A stretch of 64,000 bases of DNA from Flavobacterium sp. (GCA_014379405.1 JACMLU010000015.1:30088-94087); one strand, 5' to 3'. Numbered from the stretch's first letter, positions 44,715 to 53,507 are shown. Program-made: numbers and translations. Notes: generated by a model from the sequence alone, not told the origin.

Positions 44715-46022
44715 ATGAAAACATTAAAAATAATTAAAAGTAACCTTAATTCAACAATAGTAACTGGGGCATTTATTTTGCTTGCTGCTAGTAGTGGCTT
44801 TGCGCAAAATGCGATTACAGCTGATGTGAAACCATCAGAATTAATTCGCCCATATACGGTTGATGTTTCTGATGTCGCATTAAAAGACCTTCGTCAGCGT
44901 CTCATGGCAACAAAATGGCCAGAAAAAGAAACTGTTTCTGATCAATCGCAAGGAGTACAACTTACTAAATTGAAAGGTTTGGTGCAATATTGGGGTACAA
45001 ATTATGATTGGAGAAAAGCAGAGGCTAAGTTGAATTCTTACCCACAATTTATAACTATGATAGACAGAGTGGATATTCACTTCATCCACGTTCGTTCTAA
45101 AGAACTTAACGCTATGCCGCTTTTATTAACACATGGATGGCCGGGTTCAGTATTTGAATTTATTAAAGTCATAGGTCCATTAACTGATCCAGTAGCTTAT
45201 GGTGGAAAAGCAGAAGATGCTTTTGATGTTATTATACCTTCATTACCAGGTTTTGGTTTTTCAGGAAAACCAACTGAGGCAGGATGGAATATTGACCGAA
45301 TAGGAAAAGCTTGGGGAGTATTAGCAAATCGTTTAGGATATAAACATTATGTAGCTCAAGGTGGAGATTGGGGAGCTGGAGTTGTTAACTCAATGGCTTT
45401 GCAGGAACCTGAAGGATTATTGGGTATTCACAGTAACTTTCCTGCAACATTACCTGCAGAAGCAGGAAAAGCACTTGGAAACGGAATAGCACCAGAGGAG
45501 TTTTCTGCTCAGGAAAAAGCAGCTTTCGATCACCGCATTAAATTGAACAAAGGAGGATATTTTACCTACAAGACAACTATGACTTCACGTCCACAAGCGA
45601 TTGGTTACGGTTTGAACGACTCTCCTGTTGGTCTTGCTGCTTGGCTTCTTTTGCACCCTGGTTTTTCTAATTGGACTTACGGAACTGATCCTAACCAATC
45701 TCCAACAAAAGATGAGGTATTGGATAATATTACACTTTATTGGCTAACCAACTCCGGGACTTCTTCAGCGCGAATCTATTGGGAAAACAGAAATAAAGAC
45801 AATATTAATGCAGCTTCAATGAAAACCGATCAAATCAAATTACCGGTTGCTATTACCGTATTTCCTGAAGATGTATATACATCTCCGGAATCATGGGCGC
45901 GTCGAGCTTTTAAAAATCTGATTTATTTCAATGAAGTGGATAGAGGAGGACATTTTGCAGCATGGGAGCAACCACAATTATTTACAGAAGAATTGCGCGC
46001 TGCATTTAAATCACTACGTTAA
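44715..46022 (+). CDS. Exported epoxide hydrolase (EHN domain), diverged third copy
   Basis: I start it at 44715 (MKTLKIIKSNLNSTIVTGAF), giving 435 residues and a signal ending GFAQ; the open frame extends 20 codons upstream. The EHN domain (RPYTVDVSDVALKDLRQRL), HGWPGS, the Asp nucleophile in GGDWGA and His in GGHFAAW are all present. It is clearly less similar to the other two than they are to each other, so it is an older duplicate or independent import. Instead of a cupin and Ohr, a flavin monooxygenase gene follows. Confidence 0.92.
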   Translation: MKTLKIIKSNLNSTIVTGAFILLAASSGFAQNAITADVKPSELIRPYTVDVSDVALKDLRQRLMATKWPEKETVSDQSQGVQLTKLKGLVQYWGTNYDWRKAEAKLNSYPQFITMIDRVDIHFIHVRSKELNAMPLLLTHGWPGSVFEFIKVIGPLTDPVAYGGKAEDAFDVIIPSLPGFGFSGKPTEAGWNIDRIGKAWGVLANRLGYKHYVAQGGDWGAGVVNSMALQEPEGLLGIHSNFPATLPAEAGKALGNGIAPEEFSAQEKAAFDHRIKLNKGGYFTYKTTMTSRPQAIGYGLNDSPVGLAAWLLLHPGFSNWTYGTDPNQSPTKDEVLDNITLYWLTNSGTSSARIYWENRNKDNINAASMKTDQIKLPVAITVFPEDVYTSPESWARRAFKNLIYFNEVDRGGHFAAWEQPQLFTEELRAAFKSLR

Positions 46023-46024
46023 TT

Positions 46025-46156
46025 AGCTTAAACAACTCTATCAAAGGTTCTTTTGTAGTATCTGCCGAATTTAATCCGCTCGATTGGGATGATTTGAAGA
46101 CCCTGATTTTAAGGATAGATAAAATAGAGGGACAAGTAGATATTCGCTTGTTATAA
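46025..46156 (+). pseudogene. Unidentified coding fragment (C-terminal end)
   Basis: An open frame without a start codon reads SLNNSIKGSFVVSAEFNPLD and DDLKTLILRIDKIEGQVDIR, ending in TAA at 46156. Amino-acid composition is protein-like, but I cannot name the family. It appears to be the tail of a lost gene between the epoxide hydrolase and the flavin monooxygenase. Confidence 0.4.
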
Positions 46157-46186
46157 AATATGAGTTTAAACAAAACAAAATTTAAA

Positions 46187-47155
46187 ATGGAAAATATAGA
46201 AAAAAACACCATTCAAAGTGCGTTAAAAGCACATAGAGGCTATTCACAAGTGTTTCAGCCGGGAAAACTTACTTTTGGTTTTATTGCGCCGATAGCCGGA
46301 TATCCAAACGGACCTGTTCCCAATATGAGTAATTTTGAAAAAGTAGTCCGCCAAGCTGATGAAAGTGGAATAGACGTAATATGGTTAAGAGATGTTCCTT
46401 TTTTAGATCCCGGTTTTGGTGATGCAGGACAGGTATATGATCCGATGGTTTATGGAGGATTATTAGCAGGAACGACAAAACGTATTGCTATTGGTACCGC
46501 GGGTATTGTATTGCCGTTGCGCGATCCAATAATTGTCGCCAAACAAGCGGCAACACTGGACCAATTATCAGGAGGGCGCTTTATTTTAGGACTTTCATCG
46601 GGAGATCGCTACGGTGAGTATCCAGCTTTTGGAAGCAATTTTGAGAATCGTGCTGAGCGATATCGTGAGGCAAGAGGAATTATTCGAAGTTTGACGGAGG
46701 AAAAATTTCCTAGCTATACTTCGGAATATTATGGACAACTTAACGGTTCATTAGACCTTATTCCTAAACCTGTTGTAAATCATATTCCAACAATTGCCAT
46801 AGGAAGAGCGGGTCAGACTCTGGAATGGATCGGTGAAAATATGGATGGTTGGATATGGCATGGTGAACCAGCAAGGCATATTTCCTTACGAATGAAACAT
46901 TGGAACGAGGCTACTAATGGTGTTTATAAGCCTTATGGGTATGCGCACTTCTTTGACCTTGTAGAGAATCCAGACACTCCTGTAACCTTTGGCGCTAATT
47001 ACTTGGCTGGTGGTCGAAAAGCTCTAATTGATTTTTGGAATCAACAGCAACAAGGTGGTCTATCCCACGCTGTACTTAATCCTAAACCTTCACTTCGTCC
47101 AGCATATGAAATGATTCAGGAATTTGGTGAATATATAGTACCCCAGTTTAGATAG
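46187..47155 (+). CDS. LLM-class flavin-dependent oxidoreductase (TIGR03571-like)
   Basis: The ATG at 46187 (MENIEKNTIQ) is preferred over 46160; 322 residues. Luciferase-like TIM-barrel monooxygenase: GKLTFGFIAPIAGYPNGPVP, IDVIWLRDVPFLDPGFGDAGQ, TKRIAIGTAGIVLPLRDP and LDQLSGGRFILGLSSGDRYGEYPAFG. FMNH2-dependent enzymes of this group attack xenobiotics or sulfonates; the actual substrate is unknown. It follows the third epoxide hydrolase, so an oxygenation-then-hydrolysis pair is conceivable (inference). Confidence 0.92.
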   Translation: MENIEKNTIQSALKAHRGYSQVFQPGKLTFGFIAPIAGYPNGPVPNMSNFEKVVRQADESGIDVIWLRDVPFLDPGFGDAGQVYDPMVYGGLLAGTTKRIAIGTAGIVLPLRDPIIVAKQAATLDQLSGGRFILGLSSGDRYGEYPAFGSNFENRAERYREARGIIRSLTEEKFPSYTSEYYGQLNGSLDLIPKPVVNHIPTIAIGRAGQTLEWIGENMDGWIWHGEPARHISLRMKHWNEATNGVYKPYGYAHFFDLVENPDTPVTFGANYLAGGRKALIDFWNQQQQGGLSHAVLNPKPSLRPAYEMIQEFGEYIVPQFR

Positions 47156-47510
47156 ATATCCTTGATGGAGGTAGCTGTCATGATGACTAGAATTAATGGC
47201 AGTGGAACAGCAATGAAAATAGTTGCAAAGCTTTTAAAAGAAGATTGTAGCGAACGAGATATACTGTATTGAAAAGGAGAAAGTATTTTTTTTAAAGAAA
47301 GTATTGTCATTTTTAAATACAGTAAAAAATAGGCACTTAATCAAAGTGATAGAAATTTTTTTCTATTGAATAATATTTATAATATTTCGCTTTCAGCATT
47401 GTCAACTTCACCCCATATTTTGTCCTGTTGACCAATTTCTTAGTAGCATAAATTTTTGTATCGTACTAATTTTAGCCTATAATAAAATTAATTATTAAAA
47501 AAAAGAAACA
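47156..47510. other. Intergenic region upstream of the nitrilase
   Basis: 355 bp. A short frame near 47183 (MTRINGSGTAMKIVAKLLKE) has a coding look but no family. The second half (47404-47475) holds the promoter-like segment shared with 38575-38645. Confidence 0.4.
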
Positions 47511-48524
47511 ATGAAAAATAGTAAAAAATCAGAAACAAGTAAAGTGGTAAAAGTTGCCGCTGTACAAATCAGTCCGGTTTTATATAGCCGTGAAGGCACT
47601 GTTGAAAAGGTAGTGAACAAAATCCGTGAATTAGGCAAGAAAGGGGTTCAATTTGCCACTTTTCCGGAAACCATAGTACCTTATTATCCTTATTTCTCTT
47701 TTGTACAGGCTCCGTTTATGATGGGGAAAGAACATCAGCGTCTACTAGAACAATCAGTGACTGTTCCTTCTGCCGCCACTGATGCGATAGGAGAAGCAGC
47801 AAGGGAAGCCAATATGGTTGTATCTATTGGTGTCAATGAGCGCGATGGCGGTACCATTTACAATACACAACTCCTTTTTGATGCAGATGGTACTTTGATT
47901 CAAAGACGTCGCAAGTTGACACCAACCTACCATGAGAAAATGCTTTGGGGCCAAGGAGATGGTTCCGGATTGCGTGCCATTGATAGCGCAGTAGGGCGTA
48001 TCGGTCAGTTGGCTTGTTGGGAACATTACAACCCACTTTTTCGGTACGCATTAATAGCAGATGGCGAACAAATTCATTCAGCTATGTATCCAGGTTCTAT
48101 CTTCGGTCCGGTATTCAGTGAGCAAACTGAAGTAAATGTTCGTCAACACGCTTTAGAATCGGCCTGTTTTGTCGTTTGTGCCACAGGTTGGCTTGATGCT
48201 GACCAACAAGCTCAAATTGCGCAAGATACAGGAGCACCAATTGGACCGATTTCAGGAGGCTGTTTTACTGCTATAGTTGGGCCGGACGGCCAACTTATCG
48301 GAGAGCCAATTAAGTCAGGTGAAGGCGAAGTGATTGCCGACATTGACTTTGCTCAGATAGATGCTCGCAAGCGATTAATGGATGCCAGTGGACACTACAG
48401 TCGTCCTGAATTGTTGAGTTTGCTTATAGATCGTACACCGACTGCTCATGTACACGAACGTGCAGTATACACTGAGCCAGCCTCAGTGCAGGGGCAAGTT
48501 TCGGCAGATGAATTAAGAAAATAA
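47511..48524 (+). CDS. Aliphatic-type nitrilase
   Basis: 337 residues, cytoplasmic. Converts nitriles to carboxylic acids and ammonia. The catalytic triad is Glu53 (FPETIVPYYPY), Lys135 (RRRKLTPTYHEK) and Cys169 (GQLACWEHYNPLFRY), with the CWEHYNPL context typical of true nitrilases rather than amidases. It heads the second copy of the epoxide hydrolase-cupin-Ohr module. In the first copy only its N-terminus survives. An A7-period tract separates it from the next gene. Confidence 0.94.
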   Translation: MKNSKKSETSKVVKVAAVQISPVLYSREGTVEKVVNKIRELGKKGVQFATFPETIVPYYPYFSFVQAPFMMGKEHQRLLEQSVTVPSAATDAIGEAAREANMVVSIGVNERDGGTIYNTQLLFDADGTLIQRRRKLTPTYHEKMLWGQGDGSGLRAIDSAVGRIGQLACWEHYNPLFRYALIADGEQIHSAMYPGSIFGPVFSEQTEVNVRQHALESACFVVCATGWLDADQQAQIAQDTGAPIGPISGGCFTAIVGPDGQLIGEPIKSGEGEVIADIDFAQIDARKRLMDASGHYSRPELLSLLIDRTPTAHVHERAVYTEPASVQGQVSADELRK

Positions 48525-48602
48525 AAAAATAAAAAAATAAAAAAATAAAAAAAAAGAAAAAAAGAAAAAAAGTAGAAATTAAAAATTAAAAAAGTAAAAA
48601 AA
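48522..48602 (+). repeat. Short tandem A-tract repeat (period 8)
   Basis: From the nitrilase stop to the next ATG nearly every base is A. T occurs at 48522, 48530, 48538 and 48546 (TAAAAAAA four times), then G at 48556, 48564 and 48572 (GAAAAAAA). Such tracts are prone to slippage, which would change the spacing between the two genes. Confidence 0.8.
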
Positions 48603-49901
48603 ATGAAAAATTCAAGAAACATTGTTGCTCGTGCATTTTGGACAGGAGTGATAGTATTACAGTTAACAACTGTTGCTGCGCAAGGAGGAACAAAAGCGGC
48701 GGGTGTAAAAAATGGAGAGGACATTCGCCCTTATCGTGTAGCCATTTCGAATGCAGATTTGAAAGACTTACAGGAACGTGTATTGGCCACAAAATGGCCT
48801 AGTAAAGAAACTGTTGGGGACCAATCACAAGGGGCACAGCTTTCTAAATTGCAAGGTTTGGTAAAGTATTGGGGAACCGATTATGATTGGAGAAAAGCAG
48901 AAGCTAAGCTAAACAAGTATCCACAGTTTATCACAAAAATTGACGGGGTAGATATTCACTTCATCCACGTTAAATCGAAAAATAAAAATGCTATGCCACT
49001 TATTTTAAGCCACGGATGGCCGGGATCAGTATTTGAATTTATGAAAGTTATTGATCCGCTTACCAATCCTACTGCTTATGGTGGAAAAGCTGAAGATGCT
49101 TTTGATGTCATCATACCTTCGTTACCTGGTTTTGGTTTCTCAGGTAAGCCAACTGAAGCAGGTTGGGATACGGCCCGAATTGCAAAAGCATGGGGAGTAC
49201 TGATGAACCGATTGGGATACCAGCATTATGTAGCTCAAGGTGGTGATTGGGGTGCAGCTATCGTCCACTTTATGGCATTACAAACACCTACAGGATTACA
49301 AGCTATTCATAGTAATTTACCGGCTACCTTGCCGAATGAGGCTGGGATGGCATTGGGAACAGGTGTAGTGCCTGAAACGTTTACTGCCAAGGAGCGTGCT
49401 GCTTTTGACCAACTGAAAAATGCGATTGTAAGTGGTGGATTTATCTATAAATCTACTATGGAAGCCCGTCCACAAGGAGTGAGTTACGGTCTGACAGATT
49501 CTCCTGCGGGTCTTGCAGCATGGCTTCTTTTACATCCCGGTTTTGCTACATGGGCATATGGTGCCGATCCTAAACAATCTTTAACAAAAGATGATGTACT
49601 TGACGACATTTCGCTTTACTGGCTTACGAACTCAGCTTCTTCTGCCTCTAGGATTTATTGGGAGAACAAAAAGATAAATCTCATTAGTGCAGGTTCAATG
49701 CAGTCTGATAAGATTACCATTCCGGTTGCGGTTACTACTTTTCCTGAAGATGTATATGCATCACCTGAAAGCTGGGCACGCAAAGCATACAAAAATCTAA
49801 TCTATTTTAATGAAGTTGATAGAGGCGGCCATTTTGCTGCTTGGGAAGAACCAAAATTATTCACAGAAGAATTGCGTGCAGCGTTTAAACCGCTGCGTTA
49901 A
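48603..49901 (+). CDS. Exported epoxide hydrolase (EHN domain), copy 2
   Basis: 432 residues, same architecture as copy 1: signal to TTVAAQ, EHN domain, HGWPGS, Asp215 in GGDWGA and His410 in GGHFAAW. Identity with copy 1 is over 90 percent, with long identical nucleotide runs in the 3' half. It is preceded by an intact nitrilase and followed by cupin copy 2 and Ohr copy 2, making this the complete version of the module. The substrate is likely the same as for copy 1. Confidence 0.94.
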   Translation: MKNSRNIVARAFWTGVIVLQLTTVAAQGGTKAAGVKNGEDIRPYRVAISNADLKDLQERVLATKWPSKETVGDQSQGAQLSKLQGLVKYWGTDYDWRKAEAKLNKYPQFITKIDGVDIHFIHVKSKNKNAMPLILSHGWPGSVFEFMKVIDPLTNPTAYGGKAEDAFDVIIPSLPGFGFSGKPTEAGWDTARIAKAWGVLMNRLGYQHYVAQGGDWGAAIVHFMALQTPTGLQAIHSNLPATLPNEAGMALGTGVVPETFTAKERAAFDQLKNAIVSGGFIYKSTMEARPQGVSYGLTDSPAGLAAWLLLHPGFATWAYGADPKQSLTKDDVLDDISLYWLTNSASSASRIYWENKKINLISAGSMQSDKITIPVAVTTFPEDVYASPESWARKAYKNLIYFNEVDRGGHFAAWEEPKLFTEELRAAFKPLR

Positions 49902-49963
49902 TCCTAACTATGGGATAACGCAAGAGATTCGTTATCCTTTCTGTTACCATAATAAATAAACAA

Positions 49964-50374
49964 ATGAAAAAGAGAAAAAAAATAGTACTAATTGTTATTG
50001 CTATTGTGAGTCTTAGTGCACTTCTGTTCCCAAGCGATGCTTTAGCACAACAGTCAGGAATTAAGCGTACTGATCTTCAGCGACACGATCTTAGTGTTTC
50101 AGGACACGAGACTATTCAGGCTCGCATTGACTTTGAACCGGGTACAGCTTTCGGAATGCATTCACATCCAGGCGAAGAGGTTATCTATGTTCTGGAAGGA
50201 TTATTGGAGTACGAGATCGAGGGTGAACAACCGGTAGTTCTCAAAGCCGGAGATGTACTTTTTATCCCAGCAGGAAAGAACCACTCCGCCAAGAATGTAG
50301 GTAAGGTTAGAGGTGCCGAGTTGGCAACGTATATTGTTGTGAAAGGGAAACCTCTATTAGTTATGAAAAAATAA
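49964..50374 (+). CDS. Exported cupin protein, copy 2
   Basis: 136 residues, start MKKRKKIVLIVIAIVSL, signal or anchor ending at DALAQ. Cupin motif 1 is FGMHSHPGEEVIYVLEG and motif 2 is AGDVLFIPAGKNHSAKN, with all metal-binding residues kept. It is about 85 percent identical to copy 1 at 40394 and lies 62 bp after the epoxide hydrolase. Role unknown; the export signal places it with the epoxide hydrolase in the periplasm. Confidence 0.9.
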   Translation: MKKRKKIVLIVIAIVSLSALLFPSDALAQQSGIKRTDLQRHDLSVSGHETIQARIDFEPGTAFGMHSHPGEEVIYVLEGLLEYEIEGEQPVVLKAGDVLFIPAGKNHSAKNVGKVRGAELATYIVVKGKPLLVMKK

Positions 50375-50417
50375 AACAATTTATAAAAACAATTATCAAT
50401 TTAAATACGCTTAAAAA

Positions 50418-50837
50418 ATGGAAACAAAAAATGAAAAAGTGCTTTATACAGCTGTAACGCACACAACAGGAGGTAGAACAGGGGAATCTAAAAGTTCTGA
50501 TGGTAAATTAGACATCATACTTTCTTCTCCAGGAAGTAATGGACCAGGTACAAATCCGGAACAATTATTTGCGGCAGGTTGGTCAGCTTGCTTTATTGGA
50601 GCTATGGGGAAAGCAGCAAGTAACTTAAATGTAAAACTTCCTGCAGACCATTACGTAAACACTGAGGTTGACTTAGTATCTGGTGATGACGGCTATTCTT
50701 TACAGGCACGCCTTAACATAAGCTTACCTGGTTTAGATCGCGAGGTAGCTCAAAGTATTATAGAGGGTGCAGCTCAGACCTGCCCTTATTCAAAAGCTAT
50801 AAGCGGTAACGTTAAAACCGAGTATAAACTTATCTAA
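50418..50837 (+). CDS. Organic hydroperoxide reductase (Ohr/OsmC family), copy 2
   Basis: 139 residues with Cys58 (SACFIGAM) and Cys122 (CPYSKA), as in copy 1. Cytoplasmic, reduces organic peroxides. The 43-bp upstream spacer (ACAATTTATAAAAACAATTA type) is nearly identical to that before copy 1, showing that the whole module was duplicated rather than single genes. A perfect-stem terminator follows. Confidence 0.93.
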   Translation: METKNEKVLYTAVTHTTGGRTGESKSSDGKLDIILSSPGSNGPGTNPEQLFAAGWSACFIGAMGKAASNLNVKLPADHYVNTEVDLVSGDDGYSLQARLNISLPGLDREVAQSIIEGAAQTCPYSKAISGNVKTEYKLI

Positions 50838-50850
50838 GATTCTCTGACTA

Positions 50851-50889
50851 ATTGGTTCTGTTCCCATAATAGGGTGCAGAACCAATTTT
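50851..50889 (+). terminator. Terminator after Ohr copy 2
   Basis: ATTGGTTCTG pairs perfectly with CAGAACCAAT around a 19-base loop, followed by TTTTA. Confidence 0.85.
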
Positions 50890-51004
50890 AAAATAAGCAG
50901 TTCGTTACTTACATCAAGCTAATAAATAATTATGGTACTTTTTTTGATTATTCATTTGCTTTCTAGCTAGTATCTATTGTTTTATCGGATAAATATTCAA
51001 CTGT

Positions 51005-51038
51005 AAAAAATATCGGAATTATGTTCCGATATTTTTTT
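51005..51038. terminator. Isolated symmetric hairpin
   Basis: AAAAAATATCGGAA pairs with TTCCGATATTTTTT around TTATG. It lies 116 bp beyond the Ohr terminator with no gene between, so it either backs up that terminator, ends a small RNA of about 100 nt, or stops antisense transcription. The rest of the 50890-51306 gap shows nothing else but the promoter at 51208. Confidence 0.6.
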
Positions 51039-51207
51039 TGCGTTTAAATTTAGGAAAAAATCTAATAAAACTTTCTAGGTCTCCAGTTAGGGTTTAAAAA
51101 TTTGAAATTTATTGCATTTCTTTATATAATCAGTATCCTTCATTTAAATAAAATATACTATTATCTTTTATTACTGCTTAATATTTAAATATTTATTGAT
51201 AAATATG

Positions 51208-51215
51208 TAACTTTG
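51208..51215 (+). promoter_or_regulatory. -7 promoter box for the Crp/Fnr gene
   Basis: TAACTTTG fits TAnnTTTG, about 92 bp before the ATG at 51307, with A+T-rich DNA upstream. Confidence 0.5.
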
Positions 51216-51306
51216 TTCTTTTGGGTGGAGTCTTTTTATTGACTAAAATATCATTTTATAGGCGTTGAAATAACTCAGAAATTGGATGTGTTTATGCTTT
51301 TTACAA

Positions 51307-51882
51307 ATGGAAGAGAAAGAACTTTTACGACAACACATTGCAAAGACTGCATTACTCACCGATGAACAGTTCGAATATTTGTTTTCTCATTTTAAGCCTT
51401 TGTCTTTTAAGAAGGGGCAAACTGTTATTAGTGAAGGGGATAAAGTTGATTGTGAATACTTTGTTATTTCTGGCTGTTTAAAAGCTTTTTTTATCAATGA
51501 CGAAATCAAGATGTACATTCTTCAGTTTGCTATGCCTACTTGGTGGACATCAGACTACGCTGCTTTGTATAATGATACCCGGGCTACCATAAATATTGAT
51601 TGTATAACTGATGCTGAAATACTTTGTCTTTCAAGTAGTGATCGAGAGAAACTTTGTAGTGAACTGCATCAGTTGGAACATTTTTTCCGCTGGCGTACCA
51701 ATAGAGGGTACATTGCTTCCCAAAAAAGACTACTGTCTTTTATGAATAACGATACAAAAAAACGCTATGAGGAACTTTTGGCGTTATATCCCCAATTGTA
51801 TAATTTGGTTCCAAAACACTTAATCGCTGCTTATCTTGGCGTTTCAAGAGAAACCTTGAGCAGACTTTATGCTTCTAATTAA
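51307..51882 (+). CDS. Crp/Fnr-family regulator, B
   Basis: The start at 51307 (MEEKELLRQHIAK) gives 191 residues and omits seven upstream codons. The N-terminal cNMP-type barrel (FKKGQTVISEGDKVDCEYFVI, PTWWTSDYAALYNDTRA) and C-terminal HTH (LVPKHLIAAYLGVSRETLSRL) are clear. Different subgroup from the regulator at 31720. A TGTGA-N6-TCACG palindrome lies 16 bp past its stop, upstream of YceI, and a perfect version lies at 55140, so it probably controls the following genes (inference). Confidence 0.9.
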   Translation: MEEKELLRQHIAKTALLTDEQFEYLFSHFKPLSFKKGQTVISEGDKVDCEYFVISGCLKAFFINDEIKMYILQFAMPTWWTSDYAALYNDTRATINIDCITDAEILCLSSSDREKLCSELHQLEHFFRWRTNRGYIASQKRLLSFMNNDTKKRYEELLALYPQLYNLVPKHLIAAYLGVSRETLSRLYASN

Positions 51883-51897
51883 TACCCTTTTTTAGAA

Positions 51898-51913
51898 TGT
51901 GATGTACATCACG
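51898..51913 (+). promoter_or_regulatory. Crp/Fnr-type palindrome upstream of the YceI operon
   Basis: TGTGATGTACATCACG; the inner 14 bases are a perfect palindrome. The centre is 63 bp before the YceI ATG. Same form and distance as the site at 55140. Confidence 0.75.
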
Positions 51914-51968
51914 TAACCGACTTCCATTTCTGTTTTTACTTTGCACTATAATTTAAAAACATAAAAAA

Positions 51969-52523
51969 ATGAAAACAGAAAAATTTGAAATCGCAAACGC
52001 GCAAAGTCGTATCGATTGGATTGGAAGAAAAGTGACCGGTGCACACAACGGTACTATTGAAGTAAAAGAAGGTTTTTTCTTGCTTACAGATGAGCAGATA
52101 ACCGCAGGACAAGTCATCATTGATATGTCCACACTTGTAATTTTAGACGTAACCGATTCGGCTACGAATACACAATTCGCTGGGCACTTAGCCTCGGATG
52201 ATTTTTTCTCCATCGAAAAATTCCCGACTGCTACTTTTGAAATTGTATCAGCTAAATCACTCTCTGGTAATCAATATCGTTTTGAAGGTAACTTAACCAT
52301 CAAAGGGATTACCCACACTGCAGGATTTGACGCAATTGTCAATAGTAACGAAGACACTTTTAACTTAGTAGGTAAACTAATTGTTGACCGTACCAAGTAT
52401 GACATTAAATTCCGTTCAGGTAATTTCTTTAAAGATTTAGGCGATACGCTAATCTATAATGATTTTGAACTTGATGTGAATGTAACAGCAAAATCAGCAT
52501 TAACAGAAATTTCTAAAAACTAA
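51969..52523 (+). CDS. YceI-family lipocalin-like protein, second type
   Basis: 184 residues, no signal peptide. SRIDWIGRKVTGAHNGTIEVKEG, the SDDFFSIEKFPTATFEIVS segment and LTIKGITHTAGFDAIV fit YceI. It differs strongly from the YceI at 30106 and belongs to a subgroup often linked to stress responses. The tautomerase gene starts 4 bp after its stop, and an SDR follows, so the three are an operon. The Crp-type palindrome upstream implies control by the neighbouring regulator. Confidence 0.92.
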   Translation: MKTEKFEIANAQSRIDWIGRKVTGAHNGTIEVKEGFFLLTDEQITAGQVIIDMSTLVILDVTDSATNTQFAGHLASDDFFSIEKFPTATFEIVSAKSLSGNQYRFEGNLTIKGITHTAGFDAIVNSNEDTFNLVGKLIVDRTKYDIKFRSGNFFKDLGDTLIYNDFELDVNVTAKSALTEISKN

Positions 52524-52527
52524 AGTT

Positions 52528-52746
52528 ATGCCATTTGTAAAAATTGATTTGACTCGCGAGGGAGTTACCCGTGAGCAAAAACAGCAATTAATCAGTGGGG
52601 TTACCAATCTGATTACAGAAGTATTAAATAAAGACCCACATCTGACCCATGTGGTGATAAATGAAATTGACCTGGATAATTGGGGTTACGCAGGAGAACA
52701 AGTATCAATATTAAGAGAAAAAGGCATTACAGCCGATAAAAAATAA
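52528..52746 (+). CDS. 4-oxalocrotonate tautomerase-family protein
   Basis: 72 residues. The catalytic Pro2 (MPFVKIDLTREGVTREQKQQ) is present and the length and beta-alpha-beta pattern fit. These small enzymes tautomerise or hydrolyse unsaturated keto acids and halogenated acrylates. Close linkage with YceI and an SDR is typical in Bacteroidota and proteobacterial stress operons. The start is fixed by Pro2. Confidence 0.9.
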   Translation: MPFVKIDLTREGVTREQKQQLISGVTNLITEVLNKDPHLTHVVINEIDLDNWGYAGEQVSILREKGITADKK

Positions 52747-52752
52747 ATAATT

Positions 52753-53487
52753 ATGAAAAAACAAACAATAATCGTTACCGGTGCAGCATCGGGTATCGGT
52801 AAAGGAATAGCCAAATATTTTTTGGATAGAGGTGATAATGTAGTAATCAATTCATTTACTGCTACTTCCCTTGAAAAAGCTTATAACGAATTTGGTGCAG
52901 GAGATAACTTGGCAATGGTTGCGGGTGACATAAGCGATAAACGTACAGGAGAACAATTAGTAGCCAAAGCCATCGAAAGATTTGGTTCTGTAGACGTACT
53001 AGTTAACAATGCTGGAATTTTTGACAGCAAGCCATTTTTAGAAGTGGATGAGGCTTATCTTGATAAATTTTTGACAACCAACCTGAAAGGGACTTATTTT
53101 ACTACGCAAGCAGTTATTCCGCAAATGTTGAAACAACATGATGGTGTAGTAATTAATATTGGAACCCCATTGGTAAACCACGGATTAGGCGGATGGCCAG
53201 CTAGCGCTGCGATTTCAAGCAAGGGTGGCATACATGCGTTAACTATTCAGTTGGCGGCAGAATTTGGAAAACAAAACATCCGTGTCAATACAGTAGCCCC
53301 TGGTGTTATTCGTACTCCTATGCACGGTGATAAAGCAGATCAAAGTGCTGGTTTACATTTATTGAACCGTGTAGGTGAGATTGAAGATGTTGCAGAAATG
53401 GTGTATACAGTTGCGAAAAGTAATTTTATTACGGGTTCAATCATCAATGTAGATGGAGGTAAAGGATCGGGACATAATCTAAATTAA
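52753..53487 (+). CDS. Short-chain dehydrogenase/reductase (SDR)
   Basis: 244 residues, cytoplasmic. TGAASGIGKG near residue 10, NNAG, GTPLVNHG, and VAPGVIRTPM are typical. The usual YxxxK catalytic motif is altered: the segment reads PASAAISSKGG, so the Tyr is replaced by Ile (ISSK) while the Lys remains. Loss of the Tyr would impair normal SDR catalysis. It ends the YceI-tautomerase-SDR operon. Confidence 0.88.
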   Translation: MKKQTIIVTGAASGIGKGIAKYFLDRGDNVVINSFTATSLEKAYNEFGAGDNLAMVAGDISDKRTGEQLVAKAIERFGSVDVLVNNAGIFDSKPFLEVDEAYLDKFLTTNLKGTYFTTQAVIPQMLKQHDGVVINIGTPLVNHGLGGWPASAAISSKGGIHALTIQLAAEFGKQNIRVNTVAPGVIRTPMHGDKADQSAGLHLLNRVGEIEDVAEMVYTVAKSNFITGSIINVDGGKGSGHNLN

Positions 53488-53507
53488 TTAAATTAATGTT
53501 ATTAACT

